A stretch of 64,000 bases of DNA, taken from contig JBMNTB010000007.1 of NCBI GenBank assembly GCA_050945515.1, forward strand, positions 1-64,000, given 5' to 3'. A program made the position numbers and the translations under genes. Below, one piece after another: positions 54,551 through 63,680 of this stretch. The notes under the pieces were generated by a model. The model was not told the origin of the DNA, did no database searches, and saw only the letters and a program-made list of their open reading frames with translations. Source of the DNA: UBA1046 sp050945515. GTDB taxonomy: Bacteria; Bacillota; Clostridia; Saccharofermentanales; DTU023. Every line of letters begins with the position of its first letter. Positions within the stretch are counted from its first letter, which is position 1.

Positions 54551-55714
54551 ATGAAGAAGTTAAGAGAAAAACTGGAAACGTTATGCATATTCAGAGAACT
54601 GCTAACTGATGCTGTCATCGCCTCTTTATATGATTATCTTGGTAATCCCACAAGCTCGGCCTATGCCGAGTTTGTGGCGGTTCTTTATGAATGCAGTGAC
54701 GGAAATCTCGGTGAACACATAAAAGAGCTCTGCACCAACAGCGAAAATGTATATGTAAAAACAATCGGCAGCGGAAAAGATGTGCCGGACTATATGCACT
54801 TTTCTCTCGTGGCGGAGCTTGATATTTTACAAGAGGTGGCAGATCTTGATAAGGATAGTCTTTGTGCCCCTCTCGAATATAAAGGCTTCCTGCCTGAATT
54901 TACAACTACAAATCTCAGTCTTAAAAACATCTATCTGCACAGAACCGAGAATATCGAAAAGTATGGCTACGGCATTTACGCGAATAATCGTATGTTTTGT
55001 GTGGATGAACAAGGTAGTATCTCTCCCGTGCTTCATCCTGACAAAATCGAGCTGTCTCAGCTTGTGGGTTATGAGCGTGAAAAAAAAATCGTTATTGAGA
55101 ATACAAAAGCTTTACTTGACGGTAAGCCGGCAGCGAATATATTGCTTACAGGAGATGCCGGTACAGGTAAATCCTCAACAGTAAAAGCTGTTGGTAACGC
55201 TTTGTGGAACGAAGGACTCCGTATTGTTGAGATGAGAAAGGATCAGTTGCGGAATATTCCTAAAATTTTGGATGAATTGTCAAGCAATCCGTTGAAATTC
55301 GTACTTTTTGTTGATGATCTGTCTTTCGTAAAGGATGATAACGATTTCAGTGCCCTTAAATCGGTACTTGAAGGATCGGTTACGGCAAAATCGAACAATG
55401 TCGTTATTTATGCTACAAGCAACCGTCGTCACATAATCAAGGAAACCTTCTCCGGGCGTGAGGGCGATGATATTCACCGCAACGATACAATGCAGGAGCT
55501 TATTTCACTATCAGAGCGTTTTGGCATACATATATCTTTCTCAAAGCCCAATAAGAAAACATTCCTGCACATTGTTCATCATTTAGCTGAAGAAAACGCT
55601 ATCAAGATGCCACTAGACGAGCTGGACTTGCTCGCCGAGCGCTTTGCCTTGGAACGTGGCGGCAGATCTCCCAGACTTGCCCGCCAGTTTGTTGACGGTT
55701 TGCTCTCAAAATAA
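54551..55714 (+). CDS. DUF815 AAA-type ATPase at the end of the ilv-leu operon
   Basis: 387 residues starting one base after the ilvD stop, so certainly in the same operon. The N-terminal 170 residues are helical; the AAA core from about 171 has GYEREKKIVIENT, Walker A LTGDAGTGKSST and Walker B KFVLFVDDLSF followed by the sensor region VVIYATSNRRH. DUF815 proteins are conserved in Bacillota and others, with no agreed function. The operon position could mean a role in amino acid limitation, or may simply be hitch-hiking transcription. Confidence 0.85.
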   Translation: MKKLREKLETLCIFRELLTDAVIASLYDYLGNPTSSAYAEFVAVLYECSDGNLGEHIKELCTNSENVYVKTIGSGKDVPDYMHFSLVAELDILQEVADLDKDSLCAPLEYKGFLPEFTTTNLSLKNIYLHRTENIEKYGYGIYANNRMFCVDEQGSISPVLHPDKIELSQLVGYEREKKIVIENTKALLDGKPAANILLTGDAGTGKSSTVKAVGNALWNEGLRIVEMRKDQLRNIPKILDELSSNPLKFVLFVDDLSFVKDDNDFSALKSVLEGSVTAKSNNVVIYATSNRRHIIKETFSGREGDDIHRNDTMQELISLSERFGIHISFSKPNKKTFLHIVHHLAEENAIKMPLDELDLLAERFALERGGRSPRLARQFVDGLLSK

Positions 55715-55782
55715 GGTACGGATATTGCTATAGACGGAAACAGCAACAGTAAAGTGCACCGTACTTCTATTGACGACAAAAT

Positions 55783-57234
55783 TTACGAATTTTGAATCAG
55801 TTTGGCCAGAAGCTCCCTTCTCGATTGGGTATCCGTTTTCTTATAGATATTGGTCATATGGAAACGAACGGTTCGTTCCGTAATAAAAAGGCATTTGGCT
55901 ATCTCTGTAGCGGTAAGTCCTGCCAGAATGAGATCAAAGATTTCCTTCTCCCGTTTGGTAAAAGCAAAGCGCTCGATGTCAACAGCCGCTGCAGGTTGAA
56001 TTTCGCTGGGCCCTACCGGATTGAGAGCACGTTCTTCTCGATAACGAGCGGACTCCTTCCATTCACCGGACAGATTCATTTGCCAAAAGATGACCAGCAT
56101 TGTAGCAATACATAATAAAAAGAGCAGTACATAAAACGCGATTCCGTTGTTTTCCGTCACAAGCCATTGAGGAAACCAGGCATCAATCGGCCATCCAATC
56201 GCAGAGATCAGGAAATTCATCATAAATCCCAGACTCCCGACAAAGAGTGGTCGCTTTGTATAAGGTATAAGGTACAGAGGAAGTGTAAGCACATGATATT
56301 CTGCGAAAGAACCCCCGATCCCGTCGGCGATAAGAAGCGGAACCCATAGTGATTGCTGTGGATACACAAAGCTGATCCATATGCCGGCGAGATAAAATGA
56401 GATGGCAATGATCAGTGCTGTTTTTGCTCGATCATAATCCGCGGCCCAGGCGTAAATCATGAAGCCGGCAGCGGGTAAGAGTCTAGCGAGAAGCCACATG
56501 ACAACAAGATTCTCTTGTTGAGCCGGCATGGAGTAATTCGTGTTGATAATGGCTGAGGCAAGCGTAACAAGAATAATAAGTATCGAGAAAAGTGCGAGAG
56601 GGAGCCACATTCGTTTGGGGACCGCCTCCTGTAACCCCGAAAGCCGTTGTCCTTCAACGGGAGACAATGCGGGAAGGCGCCACGAAGCAAGCAGCCCTGG
56701 GATTGCAATTAGAATAAAGCGAAACACCGGCGGCCAGGACAAAATTACCCAAAAGGTATGGAGGACAATGGTAACGGCGATTGCGGCAGTGTACCAGCGA
56801 AAAGTCTGATTCCTGGGTGCAGTATTCAGCACACCGTAAATTCGCATTACGATTAGCGGTCCAATCAGAATGCCGGTAAACACATAAAGTGCTGTAAAAA
56901 CAGCAGCGGAAAATAAGGGCATAATTGCCGTTATGATAGCACCGGAAATTGCCATTATGCGTGAAACAGGAATGGCTAACTTGGGTCTCTTGTGAAACAA
57001 GCTCTCAAAAACCGCCATAGAAATCACGAGGGATAAGAAAAACCAGGCGGGGGCATTCCCTGCAAAAAGAATTTCATCGAAATTGTAAGCAATACAAAAA
57101 AACCAAATAAATGCCAAGACCAGGAGGAGCCACTGCATAGGGAGCTCTTTATTATTTGACATCTCGTTGCTTGTCGAAAATGATGTCTCTTCAGACAGCG
57201 TCGTCTTACTTCGTGCAAATTGCCAATAACTCAT
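55783..57234 (-). CDS. Membrane-bound LuxR family transcriptional regulator
   Basis: About 483 residues from the ATG at 57234 (CGGAG eight bases upstream). Around twelve hydrophobic helices (about 40-395) resemble a transporter-like sensor, followed by a cytoplasmic LuxR-type helix-turn-helix at about 420-483 (FTKREKEIFDLILAGLTATE, TERTVRFHMTNIYKK). Such fusions are common in gut Actinobacteria (Eggerthellaceae) and occur in some Clostridia; ligands are unknown. It is convergent with the ilv operon and divergent from the lipoprotein gene set, which it may control. Confidence 0.88.
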   Translation of the reverse strand: MSYWQFARSKTTLSEETSFSTSNEMSNNKELPMQWLLLVLAFIWFFCIAYNFDEILFAGNAPAWFFLSLVISMAVFESLFHKRPKLAIPVSRIMAISGAIITAIMPLFSAAVFTALYVFTGILIGPLIVMRIYGVLNTAPRNQTFRWYTAAIAVTIVLHTFWVILSWPPVFRFILIAIPGLLASWRLPALSPVEGQRLSGLQEAVPKRMWLPLALFSILIILVTLASAIINTNYSMPAQQENLVVMWLLARLLPAAGFMIYAWAADYDRAKTALIIAISFYLAGIWISFVYPQQSLWVPLLIADGIGGSFAEYHVLTLPLYLIPYTKRPLFVGSLGFMMNFLISAIGWPIDAWFPQWLVTENNGIAFYVLLFLLCIATMLVIFWQMNLSGEWKESARYREERALNPVGPSEIQPAAAVDIERFAFTKREKEIFDLILAGLTATEIAKCLFITERTVRFHMTNIYKKTDTQSRRELLAKLIQNS

Positions 57235-57715
57235 GCTTTTATCTCCGTCTAATTTGCTAAATCCCAAATTGCTGTTATTGCTGCTATATTCTAGCTCATT
57301 TTAATCTTTAGTTTAATTAATTTAAATCAGTGTTTTAGCCCATCGTTTTCCTTTTGACATTTCAGAGCAAAACGTTCTAATTCAAATCATTCTGTTTCAT
57401 CCAGAAAGATCAAGTTGATCAAAATCAAACAGCAATATTTTAAGACAGATACATTCTGAAAAACTGCCGTATTTTGTAAAACCTGTAGGGTTCTACAGTA
57501 GAAGATTTCGGTGATTCTGATATTACATGGATTGAGATTACATTATTGATTCTTGTGTTTCGAGATTGTTTTGAAACTATCGTAGAACAGATTTCCCGGC
57601 TAACTGATTGTAATGAACTTGGGAGATGAATATATGACGGCGCAGAAACACGTCTTCTGACATTAGCACACTATAGGGATTTCAATTTTTATTGAGAAAA
57701 TTTGAGGAAAATATA
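57235..57715. other. Regulatory region between the LuxR regulator and the lipoprotein genes
   Basis: 480 bases with no credible gene; very AT-rich. It holds a perfect inverted repeat CTGTAG-GGTT-CTACAG (57483-57498), a candidate operator for the divergent LuxR regulator. Promoters for both directions should lie here, but no single pair of boxes stands out. Confidence 0.45.
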
Positions 57716-58921
57716 ATGAGAAAATTAATTACTACAGTATTGATTCTGGCTCTGATCAGCCTTGCCGCCTGCGCAAAAAAAACAAACCCACCGGACAATT
57801 TGCCATCTACTTCCGGCTCGGAAACATCCGATGTTGCAGGTAAAACACATCCTGATACTTCGCCATCTGCTTCCGACTCGGAAACACCGGACGTTGCGGC
57901 TACGACAGAACCACCGGAAAGTGAAAAAACGGCACCTCCGACTATGCCGGCAACAGAAATATTTGCTTACGAAGCAAAGGAAATGCGCTTGAAGTTTGAA
58001 TTTCCGCTCACCTGGAAAGACAAAATGCAAGTTCAAGAGAATTCCGGTCTTTTCCGGGTTAATTTGCCCGGTCAGGACTATAGCGTACCGGAAAAGGAGA
58101 TCCATCTGGTAGTAAAATACATCGATGATCCTTGGTATTTTGGAGATACTTTCGAGAAGACGACGAGCGAAGAAAGCATTAAAGCAATCTTAAATTTTAG
58201 TTATCCAGAAGATAAAATCGTCGATAAAAGTCCTGTAAAAATAATGGACAGAGATGCTTTGCTGGTCACCTATTCTAAAGTCGTCTCAGAAGGGAAAGTA
58301 GCAACCAAGCGCTGCTATCTGATTGATGATGATAAAGGGCGCTGTTACGCGGCATTATTCCCTATCGAATTGGAAGGAAGTAAAGGAATCGATACTTTTG
58401 CCGGTGAAGCACAGCAGGTCGTTGAATCCATGATTTCTTCTGTTCTTACGGATTCAACCCCCATCACCTATGAAGACAAAGAATCGGGCTTTACTTTTGA
58501 GTATCCGGGTAATTGGCATGCCTACAAAAATGACATGCTCTGGAAAATTACACCCTCTGTACACACTTATGACTTCCCGTTCATATATGCAGGCATCTCT
58601 CTCTCCTATACACCTCCCGGTGTGTACGGAAACAGCCTTGAGGAAATCAATTGGACACCGATTTTAGAGACTATCGTGGAGGCATCGAAACCTCAGGTTG
58701 AGCCGGCAAAGATCGGAGACGCCCAGGCACTGATTTTACGCACAGAGCAGAAAATACCGCGGAATGCTCTTACTCTCGTAAGCACGAAGGTCCTGATCGA
58801 CGCCGGGAAAGGAAGTTTCTACCTCTTTGGATATGAATACGCAAAGGATAATCCGGCGTATGAACCGTTCCGTGCTGAGGCAGAGAAAATGATTCAGACC
58901 TTCCGGATTACAAATCCTTGA
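57716..58921 (+). CDS. Lipoprotein with two PsbP-like repeats
   Basis: About 401 residues from the ATG at 57716 (GAGG eight bases upstream). Signal peptide with lipobox LAAC, then a linker of about 65 residues rich in Ser, Pro, Thr and Glu that contains a repeated segment (PSxSGSET/PSASDSET). Two domains of about 150 residues follow, each with the pattern of PsbP/DcrB-like folds: an early strand FEFPLTWK or FEYPGNWH and a final helix before VVESMIS or MIQTFRI. This points to an internal duplication. It resembles the next gene along most of its length. Function unknown; exposed on the cell surface. Confidence 0.78.
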   Translation: MRKLITTVLILALISLAACAKKTNPPDNLPSTSGSETSDVAGKTHPDTSPSASDSETPDVAATTEPPESEKTAPPTMPATEIFAYEAKEMRLKFEFPLTWKDKMQVQENSGLFRVNLPGQDYSVPEKEIHLVVKYIDDPWYFGDTFEKTTSEESIKAILNFSYPEDKIVDKSPVKIMDRDALLVTYSKVVSEGKVATKRCYLIDDDKGRCYAALFPIELEGSKGIDTFAGEAQQVVESMISSVLTDSTPITYEDKESGFTFEYPGNWHAYKNDMLWKITPSVHTYDFPFIYAGISLSYTPPGVYGNSLEEINWTPILETIVEASKPQVEPAKIGDAQALILRTEQKIPRNALTLVSTKVLIDAGKGSFYLFGYEYAKDNPAYEPFRAEAEKMIQTFRITNP

Positions 58922-58972
58922 TCGCTGTAAACGGAAATCCAATTAAGATAGCAGTATTCATGAGGAGGAAAA

Positions 58973-60166
58973 ATGAAAATAACAACCAAATTGTTCGCTA
59001 TGCTTCTGGCTTTAGTAATGATGGTGGGTCTCTTGGCCGCTTGCGGAGCCAAGGAAACCAAAACAACAAAAGCTCAGGCTGAGGGAACCGATACACCACC
59101 GGCTGGCAAGTCTAAAGATGGAGCGGAGGTAGAAAAAACAGGTGCTCCGGAAGAGACGGAGGCACCGACAGAGACTGAAGAGCCGGTAGCTGCCGATAAG
59201 TTCTTGTTGGAGCTCAAAGAACTGAGCATGAAAATCGAACTGCCGATCTCTTGGCAGGATCGCATGACGGTCTTTAGGGACAGTACGAGGGTTGCTCTGC
59301 TGCCTCCGCCGGAGGAATACGATTTGCCGGAAAATAAAGCCGGTATCCTGATAGAGTACGTGGATATCCCAAGATACTACGGTCATACCTTCGCAGAGGC
59401 GACAAGTGATGATTTGCTCTTGGAAGCGCGATCCCTTCCCTCGATGGATTATATCACGGAAAAGGTTGCGATGAAATTGATGGGCAGAGATGCGCTGAAG
59501 CTTACTTATTATCAGCTTACTTCGAAGAAGAAAAAGCTGGTCCAAACTGATTATCTGATCGACGATGATAAAGGGCGCTTTTACCGTATTAACGTTCCTG
59601 TTGCAACGGAAGGATTGGAGGGACTGGCGACCTTTGTCGCTGATGCAGAGGAAGCAGTCGAGTCCATAACACCATTTTTAGTCGACCCTGCCGTGATCAC
59701 CTACGAAGAAAAAGAAGGCGGTTTCGCCCTAGATCTTCCCGGCAACTGGAACATCAACAAGAACGAAGATGGAAACGCCTGGATGTTTCAACCGCCTGTA
59801 CACACCTATGACTGTCCCCATAATGAGACAAAATTGAATATCATACACTATGCACAGGGCGAAAAGGGCAACTCTTTTGCCGAAGTGACTTCGCCCGAGG
59901 GCATCAAGCAATTCACCGATGGTGTGGTCGCTACGAGCGAACCCGGTAAAATCGGAGCGGCCGATGCGGTCTTTGTTCGCTGGGAACGGGAAGTAGGCCT
60001 ACCGCCGGATTCGATGAAATATGAGTATTTAGTGACCCTGATCGATGACGGCAAGGGCGGATTCTATTACTGTACATACAGTCACGAAGTAGGGAACGAA
60101 ACATATCAAGCGTTTTTGGCAGCGGTTGAGCAGATCATGCAGACCTTCCGGCTGATAAAATCCTGA
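58973..60166 (+). CDS. Lipoprotein paralogue with two PsbP-like repeats
   Basis: 397 residues with GAGGAGG upstream. Lipobox LAAC (Cys24), acidic Thr/Pro/Glu linker to about residue 75, then the same two-domain layout as the preceding gene (MKIELPISWQD and FALDLPGNWN as the first strands of each domain; MQTFRL near the end). It also has the shared LIDDDKGR segment. Its leader, linker and even the untranslated bases before the ATG are closely related to those of the next gene, which encodes an unrelated binding protein, so this leader has been copied. Function unknown. Confidence 0.78.
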   Translation: MKITTKLFAMLLALVMMVGLLAACGAKETKTTKAQAEGTDTPPAGKSKDGAEVEKTGAPEETEAPTETEEPVAADKFLLELKELSMKIELPISWQDRMTVFRDSTRVALLPPPEEYDLPENKAGILIEYVDIPRYYGHTFAEATSDDLLLEARSLPSMDYITEKVAMKLMGRDALKLTYYQLTSKKKKLVQTDYLIDDDKGRFYRINVPVATEGLEGLATFVADAEEAVESITPFLVDPAVITYEEKEGGFALDLPGNWNINKNEDGNAWMFQPPVHTYDCPHNETKLNIIHYAQGEKGNSFAEVTSPEGIKQFTDGVVATSEPGKIGAADAVFVRWEREVGLPPDSMKYEYLVTLIDDGKGGFYYCTYSHEVGNETYQAFLAAVEQIMQTFRLIKS

Positions 60167-60210
60167 TCCAGTGAACAGAAATCCACTTACGATAGCAGTA
60201 GGAGAAGAAA

Positions 60211-62046
60211 ATGAAAAAAACAACCAAATTGTTCGCTATACTTCTAGCTTTGGTAATGATGGTTGGTCTCTCGGCCGCTTGCGGAGCCAAGGAAACCAAA
60301 ACAACGAAAGCTCCCGCTGAGCAAACCGATACACAGCCGGCTGATAAATTCAAAGACGGAGCCGAGGTAGCAAAGACAGACGCACCGGGAAAAACCGAAG
60401 TTGAAACAACAGAAATATCGGAAGAAACTAAGGCGCCGGAAAATACTACAGAGCCGGAAGTTGAAAACAATGTTGCTGCCATCGATTGGACGCCATACGA
60501 CCGGCTGATTGCCGACATTAATGCGGAAACCGATCCTGCCGTCCGCGAACAGCTCATGCACAAAGCTGAAGATATGCTGATGGATACAGGTGCGATCGCA
60601 CCGCTCTATTACATCGACGAGTTTTATTACATGATGAAAAAGAACATAAAGGGGGTATACACAACGCCAATAAGTGAGGAGATATACTTTACGTTTGCGA
60701 GCAAAGGCGGATCTGACACACTGCGCATTCAACTCAGTAATGAACCATTATCTCTCGACCCGGCACTGATCACGATTGTTCAAGACAGTAATATGGCGCT
60801 CCTGACTTTTGCCGGCCTATACACTAATGATAAAAAGGGTAAGCCGGTACCAGATCTGTCTGAAAGCGTTGAAATTTCGGAGGACGGCCTAACCTACACT
60901 TTCACCTTGAAACCTGATCTAAAATGGTCTGACGGCAGTGAGCTTACCGCCGCTGACTTCGCATGGTCATGGAAACGCGCAGCAGTAATCGGAAATGCTC
61001 ACAGCCTGAACATTATAGAAGGTTATCCGGACAAGCTGAATGTCACCGCGTCAAAAGACGGCCGCACCCTTACGGTTGTACTAAAGGCGCCGACTGTACA
61101 CTTTTTGGAAATCGTTGCTCATACGGAATGCCTGCCGGTACATCAGGCGACCGTTGAAAGTGCTGCAGGCTATACAGATACTGACGGCAACATCCTCAAC
61201 CCCGGTGCTTGGGCTCTGGAAGCAGGATTCGTCTCAAACGGTGCCTTCACGCTTAAAGAGTGGAAACATAATGAAAGCATGAAGTATGTCAAAAACCCAT
61301 ACTACCATCGTGCTGATGAAGTGAAGCTTGAATCTATTGAATCTATCTTGAATTTTGACCACACTGCTCTCTGGACGGCGTATGAAGCCGGTGAACTCGA
61401 TTTCATAAAAACATTGCCTTCTGATCTCGCGAGCCTGGCTGATCGTCCGGACTTTCACCGCGCTGACAAAGTGTCTATTTACTATATTGTATTTAATGTA
61501 AAATCAGATTTGTTTGCCAACAAGACCGAGCAGCAGGCAAAAGACATGAGACATGCCCTCTCGCTCTTGCTTGACCGTGAGCGCATCGCCAACGGATGGA
61601 CCATCGCGACTTCCTTCATTCCGCCCGGCATGGCTGACGGACACGGTGGTATCTTCAAAAAGAATGACAAGGATTATAAGTATCCGGTGAAAAACGGTTA
61701 TTTCCCCAGCAGAGTGAACAAGACTAAAGCTATCGAACTTCTTGAAGGCGCGGGCTATGTCTTTGTGGATGGCGTGCTCTCTCCAGACACGCCGCTTAGC
61801 TTTGAATATATAATCTCCGACACTGCTTGTAAAGCTGGAGTTGAAGCCCTGCAGCAAGACTTTGCTCAGTACGGTATCACGATGAATATTCGAGCCGTTG
61901 AAGGGGAAAAAATATCTTCTGAGATTAAGGCCGGAAACTTCGATGTTATCATTGAAGGGTGGGTTGCCGACTTTAACGATCCGATCAATATGCTTGACCT
62001 ATGGACGACTGAAAGCAGCCGTAACTACGCACAGTTCGGCAGATGA
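60211..62046 (+). CDS. Circularly permuted OppA-type solute-binding lipoprotein
   Basis: 611 residues; lipobox SAAC (Cys24) and an acidic linker to about residue 90. Residues 91-164 (WTPYDRLIADINAETDP, then IAPLYYI) match the C-terminal segment of oligopeptide-binding proteins, as in E. coli OppA from FDKLIADT to its end. Residues 168-611 match the family from its mature N-terminus (LRIQLSNEPLSLDP, WSDGSELTAADFAWSWKRA, GAFTLKEW) to NAQF-like NYAQFGR, then stop exactly where the displaced segment should begin. The whole family sequence is therefore present once, in swapped order. No permease or ATPase genes are adjacent. Peptide binding is inferred from family; whether the permuted protein folds is unknown. 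Confidence 0.85.
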   Translation: MKKTTKLFAILLALVMMVGLSAACGAKETKTTKAPAEQTDTQPADKFKDGAEVAKTDAPGKTEVETTEISEETKAPENTTEPEVENNVAAIDWTPYDRLIADINAETDPAVREQLMHKAEDMLMDTGAIAPLYYIDEFYYMMKKNIKGVYTTPISEEIYFTFASKGGSDTLRIQLSNEPLSLDPALITIVQDSNMALLTFAGLYTNDKKGKPVPDLSESVEISEDGLTYTFTLKPDLKWSDGSELTAADFAWSWKRAAVIGNAHSLNIIEGYPDKLNVTASKDGRTLTVVLKAPTVHFLEIVAHTECLPVHQATVESAAGYTDTDGNILNPGAWALEAGFVSNGAFTLKEWKHNESMKYVKNPYYHRADEVKLESIESILNFDHTALWTAYEAGELDFIKTLPSDLASLADRPDFHRADKVSIYYIVFNVKSDLFANKTEQQAKDMRHALSLLLDRERIANGWTIATSFIPPGMADGHGGIFKKNDKDYKYPVKNGYFPSRVNKTKAIELLEGAGYVFVDGVLSPDTPLSFEYIISDTACKAGVEALQQDFAQYGITMNIRAVEGEKISSEIKAGNFDVIIEGWVADFNDPINMLDLWTTESSRNYAQFGR

Positions 62047-62077
62047 ACTGCTTGAGAATACGGTAAGCCTGATCGAT

Positions 62078-62106
62078 GCCGTAGCGGTGGATTTTTTTGC
62101 TACGGC
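62078..62106. repeat. Inverted repeat after the permuted binding protein
   Basis: GCCGTAGC (62078-62085) pairs with GCTACGGC (62099-62106) around a 13-base loop that contains the T tract. It is a weak terminator candidate because the T residues lie in the loop. Confidence 0.4.
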
Positions 62107-62124
62107 GGATTTAATTACTAAAGT

Positions 62125-62158
62125 TGTAGGGGCGGTCTCTGTCTGGCTATCCCCTACA
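62125..62158. terminator. Hairpin between convergent genes
   Basis: TGTAGGGG (62125-62132) pairs with CCCCTACA (62151-62158) around an 18-base loop. It lies between the plus-strand lipoprotein set and minus-strand cobQ and may terminate both. GTAGGGGCGG-type palindromes are also seen as dispersed repeats in some Clostridia. Confidence 0.45.
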
Positions 62159-62182
62159 GCAAATATAAAGCAAAATAGATAT

Positions 62183-63646
62183 TCACACTTCGCGGTTCAG
62201 AACACGGTAAACCAGATCCATATCCAAACCGCTGCGAACAGCAGCAGCTAACAAATCATATTGGCGCTCTTTGTATTCTTCAATATCAAAAGTTCCCAAA
62301 GCGTTAAAGTCAAGTCCTTTTTGGACACAAAGGGCCTTTAGGACCGTGTCGCTGATACCGTAACCATCAAAAATACCGTGGATATAGCTTCCATAGACGT
62401 TACCGGCGCCAACCAGCGCAGGCCTTGTCTCCTCACTGCGGCCCATGTGGATCTCATAACCCTCATAGCTCTTTCCGTTCAAACCGGATAGCATGCCGCT
62501 GATACCATCAAACACACCCTTGGTTTGAGTCTGTACTTTTTCGCCCAGGAGAATTGTATCCATATCTAAAAGGCACATTCCGGTAATCTCTGTAATACCC
62601 GCAGCTTCTACCTGGTCGGGATCGGAAATTTTCCTGCCCAGCATTTGATATCCGCCGCAGACGCCAAATACCAAAGTCCCGGCAGCTGCAGCCTTTTGAA
62701 TCGCTGTTTCCAAGCCACACTGGCGCAGCCATTTTAAGTCGGAAATTGTATTTCCCGTACCCGGAAGGATGATCATATCCGGCTGATACAGATCGCCAAT
62801 ATTATTTATATAGCGCAGAGAAACATTCCCATATCGTTCAAAAGGACTGAAGTCCGTAAAGTTGGATATGCGCGGCAAACGGATAACCGCAATATCAATC
62901 AGCTTACGCTCGGTCGACTTATCGAACCGCTCCGTCAAGCTATCCTCATCATCAATATCCACACTGGTGTAGGGAATGACACCTGCTACCGGCACACCGC
63001 ACAATTCTGCGAGTTCTTTAAGTCCCGGATCTAAAATGGCTCGATCGCCACGGAATTTGTTAACGACTATTCCTTTGACTCGGTCACGTTCTTCCGGTTC
63101 CAGAAGTGCTACCGTACCGTAAAGCTGGGCAAAGATACCGCCACGGTCTATATCGCCTACCAATAGTACCGGCGCATCCACCAGCTTGGCCAATCCCATA
63201 TTTACGATGTCTTCCTGCTTTAGATTTATTTCGACAGGGCTGCCGGCGCCCTCAATCACGATAATGTCATATTCAGAGGCCAAACTGTTGTAAGCTGTCA
63301 GTACAGCAGAAATATACTCGCGCTTCCTGCGATAATATTCCGTAGCTCTCATATTGCCCCGAACCTGCCCGTTTACAATGACTTGGCTACCCACATCCGT
63401 TGTAGGCTTTAACAGTACAGGGTTCATACGGGTGTCAGGTGCGATACCGGCTGCTTCTGCCTGCACTACCTGCGCTCGTCCCATTTCTCCTCCGTCTTTG
63501 GTTATAAAGGAGTTTGACGCCATATTCTGACTCTTAAACGGAGCGACACGATAGCCGTCCTGCTTGAAAATACGGCAAAGTCCCGCCGCAAGCAAGCTTT
63601 TCCCTGCATTGGACATAGTTCCTTGAATCATGATATTTTTTGCCAC
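62183..63646 (-). CDS. cobQ: Cobyric acid synthase
   Basis: 487 residues from a GTG start with AAAGGAG six bases upstream. It amidates four side chains of adenosylcobyrinic acid diamide using glutamine and ATP. The N-terminal dethiobiotin-synthetase-like domain has GTMSNAGKSLL and PFKSQNMASNS; the C-terminal glutamine amidotransferase has the nucleophile in GVCGGYQMLG and the His in SYIHGIFDG. Together with the cbiT-like gene upstream it marks a cobalamin-synthesis operon running in from beyond the right edge. Confidence 0.96.
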   Translation of the reverse strand: MAKNIMIQGTMSNAGKSLLAAGLCRIFKQDGYRVAPFKSQNMASNSFITKDGGEMGRAQVVQAEAAGIAPDTRMNPVLLKPTTDVGSQVIVNGQVRGNMRATEYYRRKREYISAVLTAYNSLASEYDIIVIEGAGSPVEINLKQEDIVNMGLAKLVDAPVLLVGDIDRGGIFAQLYGTVALLEPEERDRVKGIVVNKFRGDRAILDPGLKELAELCGVPVAGVIPYTSVDIDDEDSLTERFDKSTERKLIDIAVIRLPRISNFTDFSPFERYGNVSLRYINNIGDLYQPDMIILPGTGNTISDLKWLRQCGLETAIQKAAAAGTLVFGVCGGYQMLGRKISDPDQVEAAGITEITGMCLLDMDTILLGEKVQTQTKGVFDGISGMLSGLNGKSYEGYEIHMGRSEETRPALVGAGNVYGSYIHGIFDGYGISDTVLKALCVQKGLDFNALGTFDIEEYKERQYDLLAAAVRSGLDMDLVYRVLNREV

Positions 63647-63680
63647 AGCAGCTCCTTTCCGCTCACCACAGCGAAGATAA

